Source: CAYSYY01 sp964576115 [NCBI: uncultured Gemmatimonadota bacterium]
GTDB taxonomy: Bacteria; Blakebacterota; Blakebacteria; Blakebacterales
Length of the DNA: 64,000 bases
Reading direction: 5' to 3'
NCBI GenBank assembly: GCA_964576115.1
Contig: CAZNUA010000007.1
Coordinates: forward strand, 51,510-115,509
Below, piece by piece: positions 19,140-26,682 of this stretch (positions are counted from its first letter, which is position 1; each line of letters begins with the position of its first letter). The position numbers were made by a program, and so were the translations under genes. Under the pieces are notes generated by a model that saw nothing but the letters and a program-made list of their open reading frames with translations, did not search any database and was not told where the DNA came from.

Positions 19140-19682
19140 TTAGAATTGAACGTTCAGCCGGTCTGCAGAAACCGGTATGACAGACGTCCCGGGCCGGAGG
19201 ACGGCCGCCAGCATCTGTCTGAGGATCTCATCACTCGGGGCCAGTCCGGCGATTGCACGGGCGGCCGAACCCAGGGTGGCCAGAGCGACCTCCCGCCCCT
19301 GCTCGCGCTCCTGTTCGGTCAAAATCTGCTCGTAAAGAGCCAGATCCTGCAGGGCCGCGAGGTAATCGCTGCTCGCCCGCTGAACCTCCACGGCGAGGTG
19401 GAAACCGTCGTTCGCTGACGTAACCACCGCTCCCCGTGCCCGCCAGGTTCCCGTCAGGTAACCCATGGCAAATCCGCTCGTGATGAGCAGGGCCACCGCC
19501 GCCGCCACGCCGGCCAGGCGCCGGCCGGTCAGTTCGATCACGGATCGCCGCCGCGGCCCGAGGATTCCCCGCCGGGTAAGCTCGTCGACCACCCGTTCCT
19601 CCAGCTCCGGATCGGGTTCGCGCTCCCGGGGCAGTGCGGCCAGGGCCTCGATCTCGGGAGACATCTCTTCATCGGTGTTCAT
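19140..19682 (-). CDS. Membrane anti-sigma factor
   Basis: 180-residue single-span membrane protein. The cytoplasmic N-terminus (ALAALPREREPDPELEERVVDELTRRG) is the pattern common in non-zinc anti-sigma factors of Acidobacteriota and Gemmatimonadota, as I recall them. One helix at about residues 55-77 (LAGVAAAVALLITSGFAMGYLTG) is followed by a periplasmic helical segment (YLAALQDLALYEQILTEQEREQG). The gene overlaps the end of the ECF sigma gene by 14 bases, the classic arrangement for a sigma factor and its inhibitor. It should hold the sigma factor at the membrane until an envelope signal releases it. Confidence 0.78.
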   Translation of the reverse strand: MNTDEEMSPEIEALAALPREREPDPELEERVVDELTRRGILGPRRRSVIELTGRRLAGVAAAVALLITSGFAMGYLTGTWRARGAVVTSANDGFHLAVEVQRASSDYLAALQDLALYEQILTEQEREQGREVALATLGSAARAIAGLAPSDEILRQMLAAVLRPGTSVIPVSADRLNVQF

Positions 19683-20235
19683 GCTCGATCTCCTTCACAC
19701 CGGTCAGCTGCCAGCGCAGTGTTCGGCGCGCTCTCGAGAGGTGACTCTTCGACGTCCCCTCCGGCATAGCCAGCCGCTCGGCGATCTCGCGGTGTTTCAT
19801 CCCTTCGATGTCATGCAGCACCAGGACGAACCGCTGTTCATCGGGCAGCGCCCGGATGAGACGTTCCAGGTCGATCCGGTCATCGTCGGGAGCCGGCGGA
19901 ACGACAGTGGTGGGAATGACGTCCCCTGGTATCAGCGGGGAACGGCTTTGCTGACGGAGATGCTCGCGAACCACGTTGAGTCCGATCTCCTGAAGCCAGG
20001 TCCCGAAGGCCGAGCGCCACCGGAAGCTGTCGAACGACTCGCAGGCCCGGATCCAGGTCTCCTGGACGACATCCTCCACATTGCTCTCCGGACCCGCCAG
20101 CAGGCGGGTCACAAAACCGGTCAGACGGGGTGTGTAGCGCCGGAAGAGCTCGCGAAAAGCTCCCTCATCGCCCTGCTGGCGGATGCGGGAGATGAGCCGG
20201 CGGTCTCCGGCCTGGATGTCTTGCGGGGTATCCAT
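19669..20235 (-). CDS. ECF RNA polymerase sigma factor
   Basis: 188-residue sigma-70 family protein with only regions 2 and 4. Region 2 is about residues 25-90 (FRELFRRYTPRLTGFVTRLL, VEDVVQETWIRACESFDSFR, FGTWLQEIGLNVVREHLRQ). Region 4 is about residues 125-180 (LERLIRALPDEQRFVLVLHDIEGMKHREIAERLAMPEGTSKSHLSRARRTLR). The domains are joined by a Pro-rich linker. It overlaps the anti-sigma gene. A CAACC box upstream suggests that it transcribes its own operon. Confidence 0.93.
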   Translation of the reverse strand: MDTPQDIQAGDRRLISRIRQQGDEGAFRELFRRYTPRLTGFVTRLLAGPESNVEDVVQETWIRACESFDSFRWRSAFGTWLQEIGLNVVREHLRQQSRSPLIPGDVIPTTVVPPAPDDDRIDLERLIRALPDEQRFVLVLHDIEGMKHREIAERLAMPEGTSKSHLSRARRTLRWQLTGVKEIEHEHR

Positions 20236-20247
20236 TCTATCAAGTGA

Positions 20248-20274
20248 GTCGGGATATGGAACGCAATGGTTGCA
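20248..20274 (-). promoter_or_regulatory. Candidate autoregulated ECF promoter
   Basis: Read on the minus strand, TGCAACC (20268-20274) is followed after 16 bases by CGAC (20248-20251), about 13 bases before the sigma gene start. The AACC/CGTC pattern is typical of ECF-type promoters, so the operon may be transcribed by its own product. It rests on short motifs only. Confidence 0.4.
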
Positions 20275-20319
20275 GGAAAAGATCGATGCTGCTCAGGTTG
20301 CCGGTACCGCAGGGATCGA

Positions 20320-21849
20320 TCAGAACAGCAGCAGGCCGTCAGCCCGCGGCCGCCACTGAGGAAGAGCCATGCTGCTGACAGCCCAGATGCTGGTCGGCCG
20401 GTAGAGGAATATCCAGGGCGCATCATCCCGGACCAGGGTGTAAATCCGCCTGTAGATCGCCTGGCGGTCCTGATCGGAGAAGGTCGCCTCCGCCTCGGCG
20501 ATCAGGGAATTCACCCGTGGGTTGTCATACCCCTGCCACCAGGGACCCTGCAGAGTCGAGTGCAGCTTCTCGCGCAGCACCCGCCAGGTACTGCGCGGAC
20601 TCGAATCGAAGCAGCAGGCATCATTTATCCGCTTCTCCCTTACCATCTCGGAGTAGGCGGCTCGATCTTCGTGCACCACGACTTCGACCGAGATCCCCAC
20701 CTCCCGGTACTGTTCGGTCATCATCTGCGCCAGAGCGGGAGCCTCATCGGGCATTGCCGCCGGAATATCGAGTACCAGTTCCAGCCCCCCGGCGAAGCCT
20801 GCCTCCGCCAGAAGAGTCCTGGCCCGATCGGGATCGTACCCATAGACCGGTGTCTGCGGATTGTGCCCGAAATGATGGGGCGTCAGATATCCGTTCAGGG
20901 GGGTTGCGGCACCCTCCTTCACATCCCTGATGATGGCCTCGACATCGAGAGCGTAGTTCAGTGCCTGCCTGACCCGGCGGTCGGCGCACGGCCCCTCGAA
21001 AGCGTTGCACATGAAGATGATGCAGAGACCGCTCTCGAGTTCATGAATCAGTCCGCTCCCCTCTCCTTCCATCCGCTCCCGGTCCGCCGGTCTGAGACCG
21101 GCGATGACATCGACCCGACCGTTCATGAGGGCTTCGACCCGGACTTCCGGATCGGGCTCCGCCAGCCAGTGGATCTCGCGGTATTCCGGTTCCGGACCCC
21201 AGTAGCCGCTATGAGCCTCGAGGATGGCCTGACCTTCCCGGATCGCCCCGATCCGGTAGGGTCCGCTGCCGATATACTCCCCGGGCAGGCGGTGGAGTTC
21301 GCTGGCGGGTCCGATCGGCATGGCCACGAGCAGGTCGAGCAGATCGGCCATCGGTTCCGGGGTGACGATCCGGACGGTCAGTTCGTCGTGAGCCGAGATC
21401 CCGGCGTCACCCAGATAGCTGAGATAGACCCCCTGAGTACCGAAAGCACCGCCGATCGCCGGATCGAGCACCCTCTCCAGGGTGGCGACGACGTCATCAG
21501 CTGTGAGAATCTCGCCGTTGTGGAACTGCACGTCCGGGCGCAGGTGGAACGTCCAGGTCAGGTCGTCTTCGGCCACACTCCAGCTCCGGGCCAGGGCAGG
21601 CACATAGTTCCCGGCGGCGTCGCGGGTAATGAGGGCATCGTAGATCGAGAAGACAAGGCTGAGGCGGTTGACCGAATCACTGCAGATGTGGGGATCCCCG
21701 ATCGCAACCGAGGATTGCATGACCGTGAGTATTCCGGGACGGCCGTCTGAGCGGGTATCACCCGAACAGCCGGCGAGTAACAGGAAACCGAGCAACAGGA
21801 ATGGAGCCAGGAGTCGGCAGGACCCGGTTCTGAAACTGGGACCATTCAT
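20320..21849 (-). CDS. Family 5 (peptide-type) solute-binding lipoprotein
   Basis: 509-residue ABC-transporter substrate-binding protein of the DppA/OppA family. The lipoprotein signal LLLGFLLLAGC is present. Family signatures follow: VFSIYDALITRDAAGNYVPALARSW, FHLRPDVQFHNGEILTADDVVATLER and ADRRVRQALNYALDVEAII. These proteins bind peptides, nickel or other small molecules in the periplasm. The start is the ATG at 21849, 49 bp after the stop of the hydroxyproline dehydratase gene, so the two are likely one transcript. No permease or ATPase genes follow, so any transporter partner must be elsewhere. A link to uptake of hydroxyproline-containing peptides is an inference from the neighbour. Confidence 0.88.
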   Translation of the reverse strand: MNGPSFRTGSCRLLAPFLLLGFLLLAGCSGDTRSDGRPGILTVMQSSVAIGDPHICSDSVNRLSLVFSIYDALITRDAAGNYVPALARSWSVAEDDLTWTFHLRPDVQFHNGEILTADDVVATLERVLDPAIGGAFGTQGVYLSYLGDAGISAHDELTVRIVTPEPMADLLDLLVAMPIGPASELHRLPGEYIGSGPYRIGAIREGQAILEAHSGYWGPEPEYREIHWLAEPDPEVRVEALMNGRVDVIAGLRPADRERMEGEGSGLIHELESGLCIIFMCNAFEGPCADRRVRQALNYALDVEAIIRDVKEGAATPLNGYLTPHHFGHNPQTPVYGYDPDRARTLLAEAGFAGGLELVLDIPAAMPDEAPALAQMMTEQYREVGISVEVVVHEDRAAYSEMVREKRINDACCFDSSPRSTWRVLREKLHSTLQGPWWQGYDNPRVNSLIAEAEATFSDQDRQAIYRRIYTLVRDDAPWIFLYRPTSIWAVSSMALPQWRPRADGLLLF

Positions 21850-21898
21850 GGCGATGTCCTCTCTCTCTGACTCTCCCCGGAGGGCTTGTAGTGCATCC

Positions 21899-22948
21899 TC
21901 ACCCCAGGAAGAACCCCTCTGCGAGGGGGTCGTCGGGATCGATGACGAACTCGTGGCGGCCGGTGAGGTGGGCCGAGCCCTCGACCTCGGGAATGACGGC
22001 CGGCACTTCCCCGACTGTCGCGGTGTCGATGACCCGGCCGGTGAAGGTCGTGCCGATGATACTCTCGATGACCATCTCCTCCCCCGGACCGATCTCGCCA
22101 CGGGTGTGATGGATCGCCAGACGAGCGCTCACCCCGGTGCCGGTGGGAGAACGATCCACCTGGCCGTCGGCGAAGATACAGACGTTGCGGGAATCGACCC
22201 CGGCGGAGAGCGGCGGGGCGATGAAGATGGTGCCGTAGAGATACCCCAGGTCGGGTTCGCGCGGATGTTCGATCGGCCGGTCGACCATCACGGCATGTTT
22301 GATCGCCATACCGATCCGGATCAGGCGATCGTGCTCGTCGGCGGTACAGCGCAGATCGAAGTCGGCCGCCTGCACGAAGGCGTAGTAGGCTCCACCGAAG
22401 GCCAGGTCGTAGCGCACCTCCCCCAGGCCGGGGACATTGACGACGGCATCGAGCGTGTCGACGAAGCTGGGAACATTGCGGAAACGCGTCCGGCGCACCT
22501 GCCCGGCCTCGACGAGGGCTACAGCCTCGACCGGTCCGGCCGGAGTGTCGATCCGCATCGCCGTTTCCGGTTCGGCGAACGGGACCAGATCCAGGTGGGG
22601 GGCGGCGGTGGCAATGCCGATGATGCCGTGGCCGCACATGGTCGAATAGCCCTCGTTGTGCAGGAAGAGCACCCCGAAATCGCTTCCGGCCTCGACCGGC
22701 GGGGTGAGGATGCAACCGTACATCTCGCGGTGCCCGCGCGGTTCCCACATCAGGGCCGTGCGCACCTCATCGAGGTGTTCGTGCAGCCAGCGGCGGCGCT
22801 CGAGGATCGTCGCTCCTGCAGGTTCGTCCATGCCGCCGGTCACGATCCGCAGGGGCTCGCCGGCGGTATGGACGTCGACGGTGCGCAAGCGCCGCCATTC
22901 GCCGGGCGGGATCCAGTCGCGGGTTGTTTCCGGCACGCCGTCGGACAT
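21899..22948 (-). CDS. Trans-3-hydroxy-L-proline dehydratase (proline racemase family)
   Basis: 349-residue proline racemase-fold enzyme. Racemases and 4-hydroxyproline epimerases use two Cys. Here the first is kept (MCGHG, Cys105) and the second is Thr (DRSPTGTG, Thr269). The Cys/Thr pair is the hallmark of trans-3-hydroxy-L-proline dehydratase, as in the human enzyme (Cys104/Thr273), which yields pyrroline-2-carboxylate. VDVHTAGEPLRIVTGG near the N-terminus is the other family motif. The ATG at 22948 has GGAG upstream. A pyrroline-2-carboxylate reductase is not seen nearby. The gene is followed by a solute-binding lipoprotein gene and is divergent from the AstE-like gene. Trans-3-hydroxyproline occurs in collagen and some peptides, which would fit a proteolytic lifestyle. 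Confidence 0.87.
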   Translation of the reverse strand: MSDGVPETTRDWIPPGEWRRLRTVDVHTAGEPLRIVTGGMDEPAGATILERRRWLHEHLDEVRTALMWEPRGHREMYGCILTPPVEAGSDFGVLFLHNEGYSTMCGHGIIGIATAAPHLDLVPFAEPETAMRIDTPAGPVEAVALVEAGQVRRTRFRNVPSFVDTLDAVVNVPGLGEVRYDLAFGGAYYAFVQAADFDLRCTADEHDRLIRIGMAIKHAVMVDRPIEHPREPDLGYLYGTIFIAPPLSAGVDSRNVCIFADGQVDRSPTGTGVSARLAIHHTRGEIGPGEEMVIESIIGTTFTGRVIDTATVGEVPAVIPEVEGSAHLTGRHEFVIDPDDPLAEGFFLG

Positions 22949-23101
22949 CTGCTTTTCTCCTGTGCGAGTTCCGGGCTGTTCCAGCCTGACCATCATGGTC
23001 CATCCCGATCGGTCCTGCAACGCCCGGGCACCGGCTGGCACCGCCGGAACGGCTGGAGTAGAATGAAAGGTGTCGACCGTCATCCGTTCAGGAGGTCCGT
23101 C

Positions 23102-24178
23102 GTGTCCCTGGTCTGCGAAAGCCGCCGGCGGCCGTTCCCCGCTCTGGCCGCCAGTGTCCTGTTCCTCAATCTCACCGCTCTGCCTCTATTCGCCCAGGCG
23201 CCCCTGGCTGTGGGCCGGCTCGTCGCCCGTCCGGGCCAGAGTGTCTCGGGCTTTCTCGATGTGCCGGCCGGCGTCGATGAGGGCACCCAGATCCCGATCA
23301 GCCTCATCAACGGTTCCCGTCCCGGACCGACCCTGGCCCTGATCGCGGGAGTGCACGGTTATGAGTACCCGCCGATCACGGCTCTGCAGAACATCCGGGC
23401 CGAGCTCTCGCCCAGAGAACTCTCGGGCCAGGTGATCATCGTGCATGTCGCCAACCTGCCCTCATTCCTGGGCCGAACGATCTATTACAGCCCGATTGAC
23501 GGTAAGAACCTCAACCGGGTCTACCCCGGTTCGGCCGACGGTACCGTGTCCGACCGAATCGCCCACGTCATCACAACCGAGATCATCGCCCGGGCCGACT
23601 TCGTGGTGGATATGCACGGCGGGGATGGCAACGAGGCCCTGCGCCCGTACTGCTACTGGATGCAGACCGGCAACCGCAGTCTGGATGAAGCCGCCCGGCG
23701 GCTGGTCATCGCTTTCGGGCTTGATCATATCGTCATCGATCCCGACCGGCCCGGCGATCCGAACCGCTCGCTCTACACCGCCAATACCGCCCTGACCCGG
23801 GGCAAACCGGCTATCACCACCGAGACGGGCCAGCTCGGTTCCAACGACGCCCACTGGGTCGCGATGGCCGAGCGGGGGGTCTGGAACGTGCTGCGCCATC
23901 TCGAGATGGTGACTGGAGAACCGGAAGATCCACCGGCGGTAGTCTGGCTCGAAGGTTACGAAGTTCTGCGCAGCGAGGTGACCGGCATCTTCCGGGCTAC
24001 GGTGCGGGACGGCTACGTGGTGGCCGAGGGAGCCCTGCTGGGCACCCTGCACGATTTTTTCGGCCGGCAGGTCGGGCAGGTACGGGCCCCCTTCGCCGGT
24101 GTGGTCAATTACGTCATCGACACCCCGCCGATCAGCGCGGGGGAGCCGGTGGCTATGATCAGCCGGATCAGGCCGTGA
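23102..24178 (+). CDS. Exported AstE/AspA-type zinc deacylase (M14 family)
   Basis: 358-residue metallohydrolase of the succinylglutamate desuccinylase/aspartoacylase branch of M14. The zinc ligands are visible as HxxE in AGVHGYEYP (His85, Glu88) and the third His in VVDMHGGDGNE. It begins at the GTG at 23102, five bases after GGAGGT, and has a signal peptide (LAASVLFLNLTALPLFAQA). The C-terminal beta domain (VRAPFAGVVNYVIDTPPISAGEPV) resembles the biotinyl-like tail of this family. It would remove an acyl or aspartyl group from a small substrate outside the cytoplasm. Its stop overlaps the start of the MEMO-AMMECR1 gene (GTGA), so it is the first gene of that operon. Confidence 0.85.
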   Translation: MSLVCESRRRPFPALAASVLFLNLTALPLFAQAPLAVGRLVARPGQSVSGFLDVPAGVDEGTQIPISLINGSRPGPTLALIAGVHGYEYPPITALQNIRAELSPRELSGQVIIVHVANLPSFLGRTIYYSPIDGKNLNRVYPGSADGTVSDRIAHVITTEIIARADFVVDMHGGDGNEALRPYCYWMQTGNRSLDEAARRLVIAFGLDHIVIDPDRPGDPNRSLYTANTALTRGKPAITTETGQLGSNDAHWVAMAERGVWNVLRHLEMVTGEPEDPPAVVWLEGYEVLRSEVTGIFRATVRDGYVVAEGALLGTLHDFFGRQVGQVRAPFAGVVNYVIDTPPISAGEPVAMISRIRP

Positions 24179-25755
24179 AGCCCACCGTATTGCATCCGCT
24201 TACCCGCCGGCGCGAGGTGCTTTCCGCCCTGGCGACGGCCGCGATCATTGCCCTCGCCGGCGGCAGAGCCGGCGCCGCAGGAACGGATGGTACCATGACT
24301 CAGGATCAGACACCGACCGAACCCCAGGAGAGCGGCCGCGTCCAGCGCTGCGGCACCGACGGGATGTGGTTCCCGGCCGAGCGCGGGGCGCTCGAGACCA
24401 TGGTCGACGGCTATCTGGCGGGTCCCGCCTCAGATATCCCCAGTGCTCCGATCGCCCTGATCGTCCCCCATGCCGGTTATGTCTGGTCGGGCAAGGCAGC
24501 CGGAACCGCCTTCGCCGCCCTGCGCGGCCACGCCTATGACCGGGTCATCGTCATGGGTCTGAGCCACCGGACTCCCCTACAGGGAGCCAGTGTGCTCACC
24601 GTCGATGCCTGGGAAACCCCCCTGGGCCGGATCCCGGCCGACGGCGAGGCCATCCAGACTCTGCTCGAGTCTCCGGTTGTCCGCGAACACCCCGCCGCGC
24701 ACCGTGACGAGCATTCGGCAGTCAACCAGTATCCCTTTCTGCAGCGGGCGATCGGGGGGCAATTCCGGCTGGTCGAGATGCTGGTGGGCGAGCTTTCCGA
24801 TCGCAACCGCACCCGCCTGGCCCGGGCGGTGAGCGAGGTGATGACCGACCGGACCCTGCTGGTCGTGAGCAGCGATTTCACCCACTACGGGGCCCAGTTC
24901 GGCTATGTGCCCTTCTCGGAGAATGTCCCGCACAATCTCGAAGCCCTCAACAACCTGGCCGTGCAGGAGATCCTGCAGGTCGACGTACCCGGCTTCGATG
25001 CCTACCTGGAGCGGACCCACGACACGATCTGCGGCCGCAATGCCATCAGCCTGCTGCTCGAGATACTTACGCCTCTCGAAGACGTTCGCGGCCTGCGGGT
25101 GTCCTTCGACATGAGCGGCCGGCAGAGCGGCGACTGGCGTTCCTCGGTCTCCTATGCCGGGATCGTCTTCTGGCGCGAGTCGGAGGGGCTGAACGAGCAC
25201 GAACAACAGGTCCTGCTCGAGATCGCCCGCCGGGCCGCCGGCCTTTTTCTCGAGACCGGCGAGGTACTCACGGTCGAGGAAGCCGGATTCGATCTCACGC
25301 CCCGGCTCAGAGCCCCGGGAGCGGCTTTCGTGACCTTGAAGAACCGCGGTGAACTGCGCGGCTGCATCGGACATGTGGTGGCGGTGATGCCGCTGTACCG
25401 CTCGGTCGCCCAGAATGCCGTTCAGGCCTGCCGCGACCCGCGCTTTACCTACCAGCCTGTCACCGCCGGCGAGCTCGACGACATCGACCTGGAAATATCG
25501 GTCCTGACGCCCATGCGGCGACTGCTCGATCCCGATCGGGTCGAGGTCGGACGCGACGGGCTGATGATGACCCGGGGGCAGCTCAGCGGCCTGCTTCTGC
25601 CCCAGGTGCCGGTCGAGCAGGGCTGGAACCGGACCGAGTTTCTGGCCCATACCTGTCTCAAGGCCGGCCTGCCCTCCGACGCCTGGCGCGACTCCGAGAC
25701 CGAGATCCTGCGTTTCTCGGCCCAGGTTTTCGGCGAAAACGGACCTCGGGACTGA
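24175..25755 (+). CDS. Fused AmmeMemoRadiSam proteins B (MEMO) and A (AMMECR1)
   Basis: 526-residue two-domain protein. Residues 1-35 resemble a twin-arginine or Sec signal (RRREVLSALATAAIIALAGG). Residues about 58-335 are a MEMO domain: PHAGYVWSG (His99), GLSHR (His131), SSDFTHYG (His237) and TICGRNAI (Cys286). The spacing matches the metal-site residues His49, His81 and Cys244 reported for human MEMO1. Residues about 340-520 are an AMMECR1 domain with its invariant LRGCIG motif (about 394-399). In many bacteria A and B are separate genes, but here they are fused. The GTG start overlaps the stop of the deacylase gene by four bases. The biochemical role of the system is not established. LigB-like dioxygenases share the MEMO fold. 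Confidence 0.9.
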   Translation: MKPTVLHPLTRRREVLSALATAAIIALAGGRAGAAGTDGTMTQDQTPTEPQESGRVQRCGTDGMWFPAERGALETMVDGYLAGPASDIPSAPIALIVPHAGYVWSGKAAGTAFAALRGHAYDRVIVMGLSHRTPLQGASVLTVDAWETPLGRIPADGEAIQTLLESPVVREHPAAHRDEHSAVNQYPFLQRAIGGQFRLVEMLVGELSDRNRTRLARAVSEVMTDRTLLVVSSDFTHYGAQFGYVPFSENVPHNLEALNNLAVQEILQVDVPGFDAYLERTHDTICGRNAISLLLEILTPLEDVRGLRVSFDMSGRQSGDWRSSVSYAGIVFWRESEGLNEHEQQVLLEIARRAAGLFLETGEVLTVEEAGFDLTPRLRAPGAAFVTLKNRGELRGCIGHVVAVMPLYRSVAQNAVQACRDPRFTYQPVTAGELDDIDLEISVLTPMRRLLDPDRVEVGRDGLMMTRGQLSGLLLPQVPVEQGWNRTEFLAHTCLKAGLPSDAWRDSETEILRFSAQVFGENGPRD

Positions 25756-25770
25756 GGTCCGGAGCCGGTC

Positions 25771-26682
25771 GTGGCCTCGCGCGTCGTCGTCATGCGTCAC
25801 GCCGGACTCGCCGGCGACGGCGAACCCGACGCCGGCCTGCTGCCCACCCTCTTCGACCGGGCCGTCTGCGCCCTGACCGGCGAGACCGAACCGGCCCGGG
25901 CCTGGCATCGCCTGTTTCCGCGCCCGGAACGGATCGGCATCAAGGTCAACTGCCTTGGACTGCCCACCTCTCCCGTTCTCGCCACCGGGCTGGCCGAAGC
26001 CCTCGCGGCGGGCGATTCCGGACCGGAGCGGATCGTGATCTGGGACCGCACCGACCGGGAACTGCGCAGTGCCGGCTACCGCCTGAGCCGCAACGGCCCG
26101 GTGCGCTGCTACGGCACCGATGCTCTTGCCGGAGGGGACGTCATCAGCGGGTACGAATCACGGATCGAGGTGAGCGGTCGGATCGGCAGCATGTACAGCC
26201 GGATCGTGACCCGCGAGACCGATGCCCTGGTGAGCGCGGCGGTCCTCAAGGACCACAATCTGGCCGGTATCTCGGGCTGTCTGAAAAATTTCTTCGGGGC
26301 CATCCACAACCCCAACAAGTATCACGATGACGGCTGCGATCCCTTCGTCGCCGATGTCTGCGTCCACCCCCTGATCGCCGACCGGCTGCGCCTGGTGTTC
26401 TGCGATGCACTCAGACCCCAGTACCACGGCGGTCCGCCGAGCCGGCCCGCCTGGCAGTGGCCTTACGGCGGCTTCCTGCTCGCCACCGACCCGGTGGCCC
26501 TGGACCGGGTCGGGGTCGAGATCATCGAGCGGAAGCGGCGTGCGGCCGGCATGGCCCCCCTGGCAGCCGAGGACCGTCCGCCCCGGCACCTGGCCAGCGC
26601 CCGGGAGCGCGGTCTGGGCACCGACCGGCTCGAGGAGATCGAGATCGTCTGCCCGGGTCTGGACTGGGAGGAGATTGCATGA
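25771..26682 (+). CDS. DUF362 domain protein
   Basis: 303-residue protein of the DUF362 family. The signatures are IGIKVNCLGLPTSP near residue 55 and, at about 160-185, ALVSAAVLKDHNLAGISGCLKN with FGAIHNPNKYH. A late segment LLATDPVALDRVGVEII is also typical. The family is often annotated near ferredoxin-like or radical SAM genes, and its reaction is unknown. This copy has no visible signal peptide and no 4Fe-4S Cys cluster. It starts at a GTG 15 bp after the MEMO-AMMECR1 gene, with GGAG upstream, and its TGA overlaps the ATG of the radical SAM gene (ATGA). It is therefore a true member of this operon and may act on the same substrate. Confidence 0.85.
   Translation: MASRVVVMRHAGLAGDGEPDAGLLPTLFDRAVCALTGETEPARAWHRLFPRPERIGIKVNCLGLPTSPVLATGLAEALAAGDSGPERIVIWDRTDRELRSAGYRLSRNGPVRCYGTDALAGGDVISGYESRIEVSGRIGSMYSRIVTRETDALVSAAVLKDHNLAGISGCLKNFFGAIHNPNKYHDDGCDPFVADVCVHPLIADRLRLVFCDALRPQYHGGPPSRPAWQWPYGGFLLATDPVALDRVGVEIIERKRRAAGMAPLAAEDRPPRHLASARERGLGTDRLEEIEIVCPGLDWEEIA

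Noticed and set aside
26457-26678. Longer upstream start for the radical SAM gene
   Set aside because: The extra residues overlap DUF362 in another frame, and the Tat-like N-terminus and ATGA overlap fix the start at 26679.
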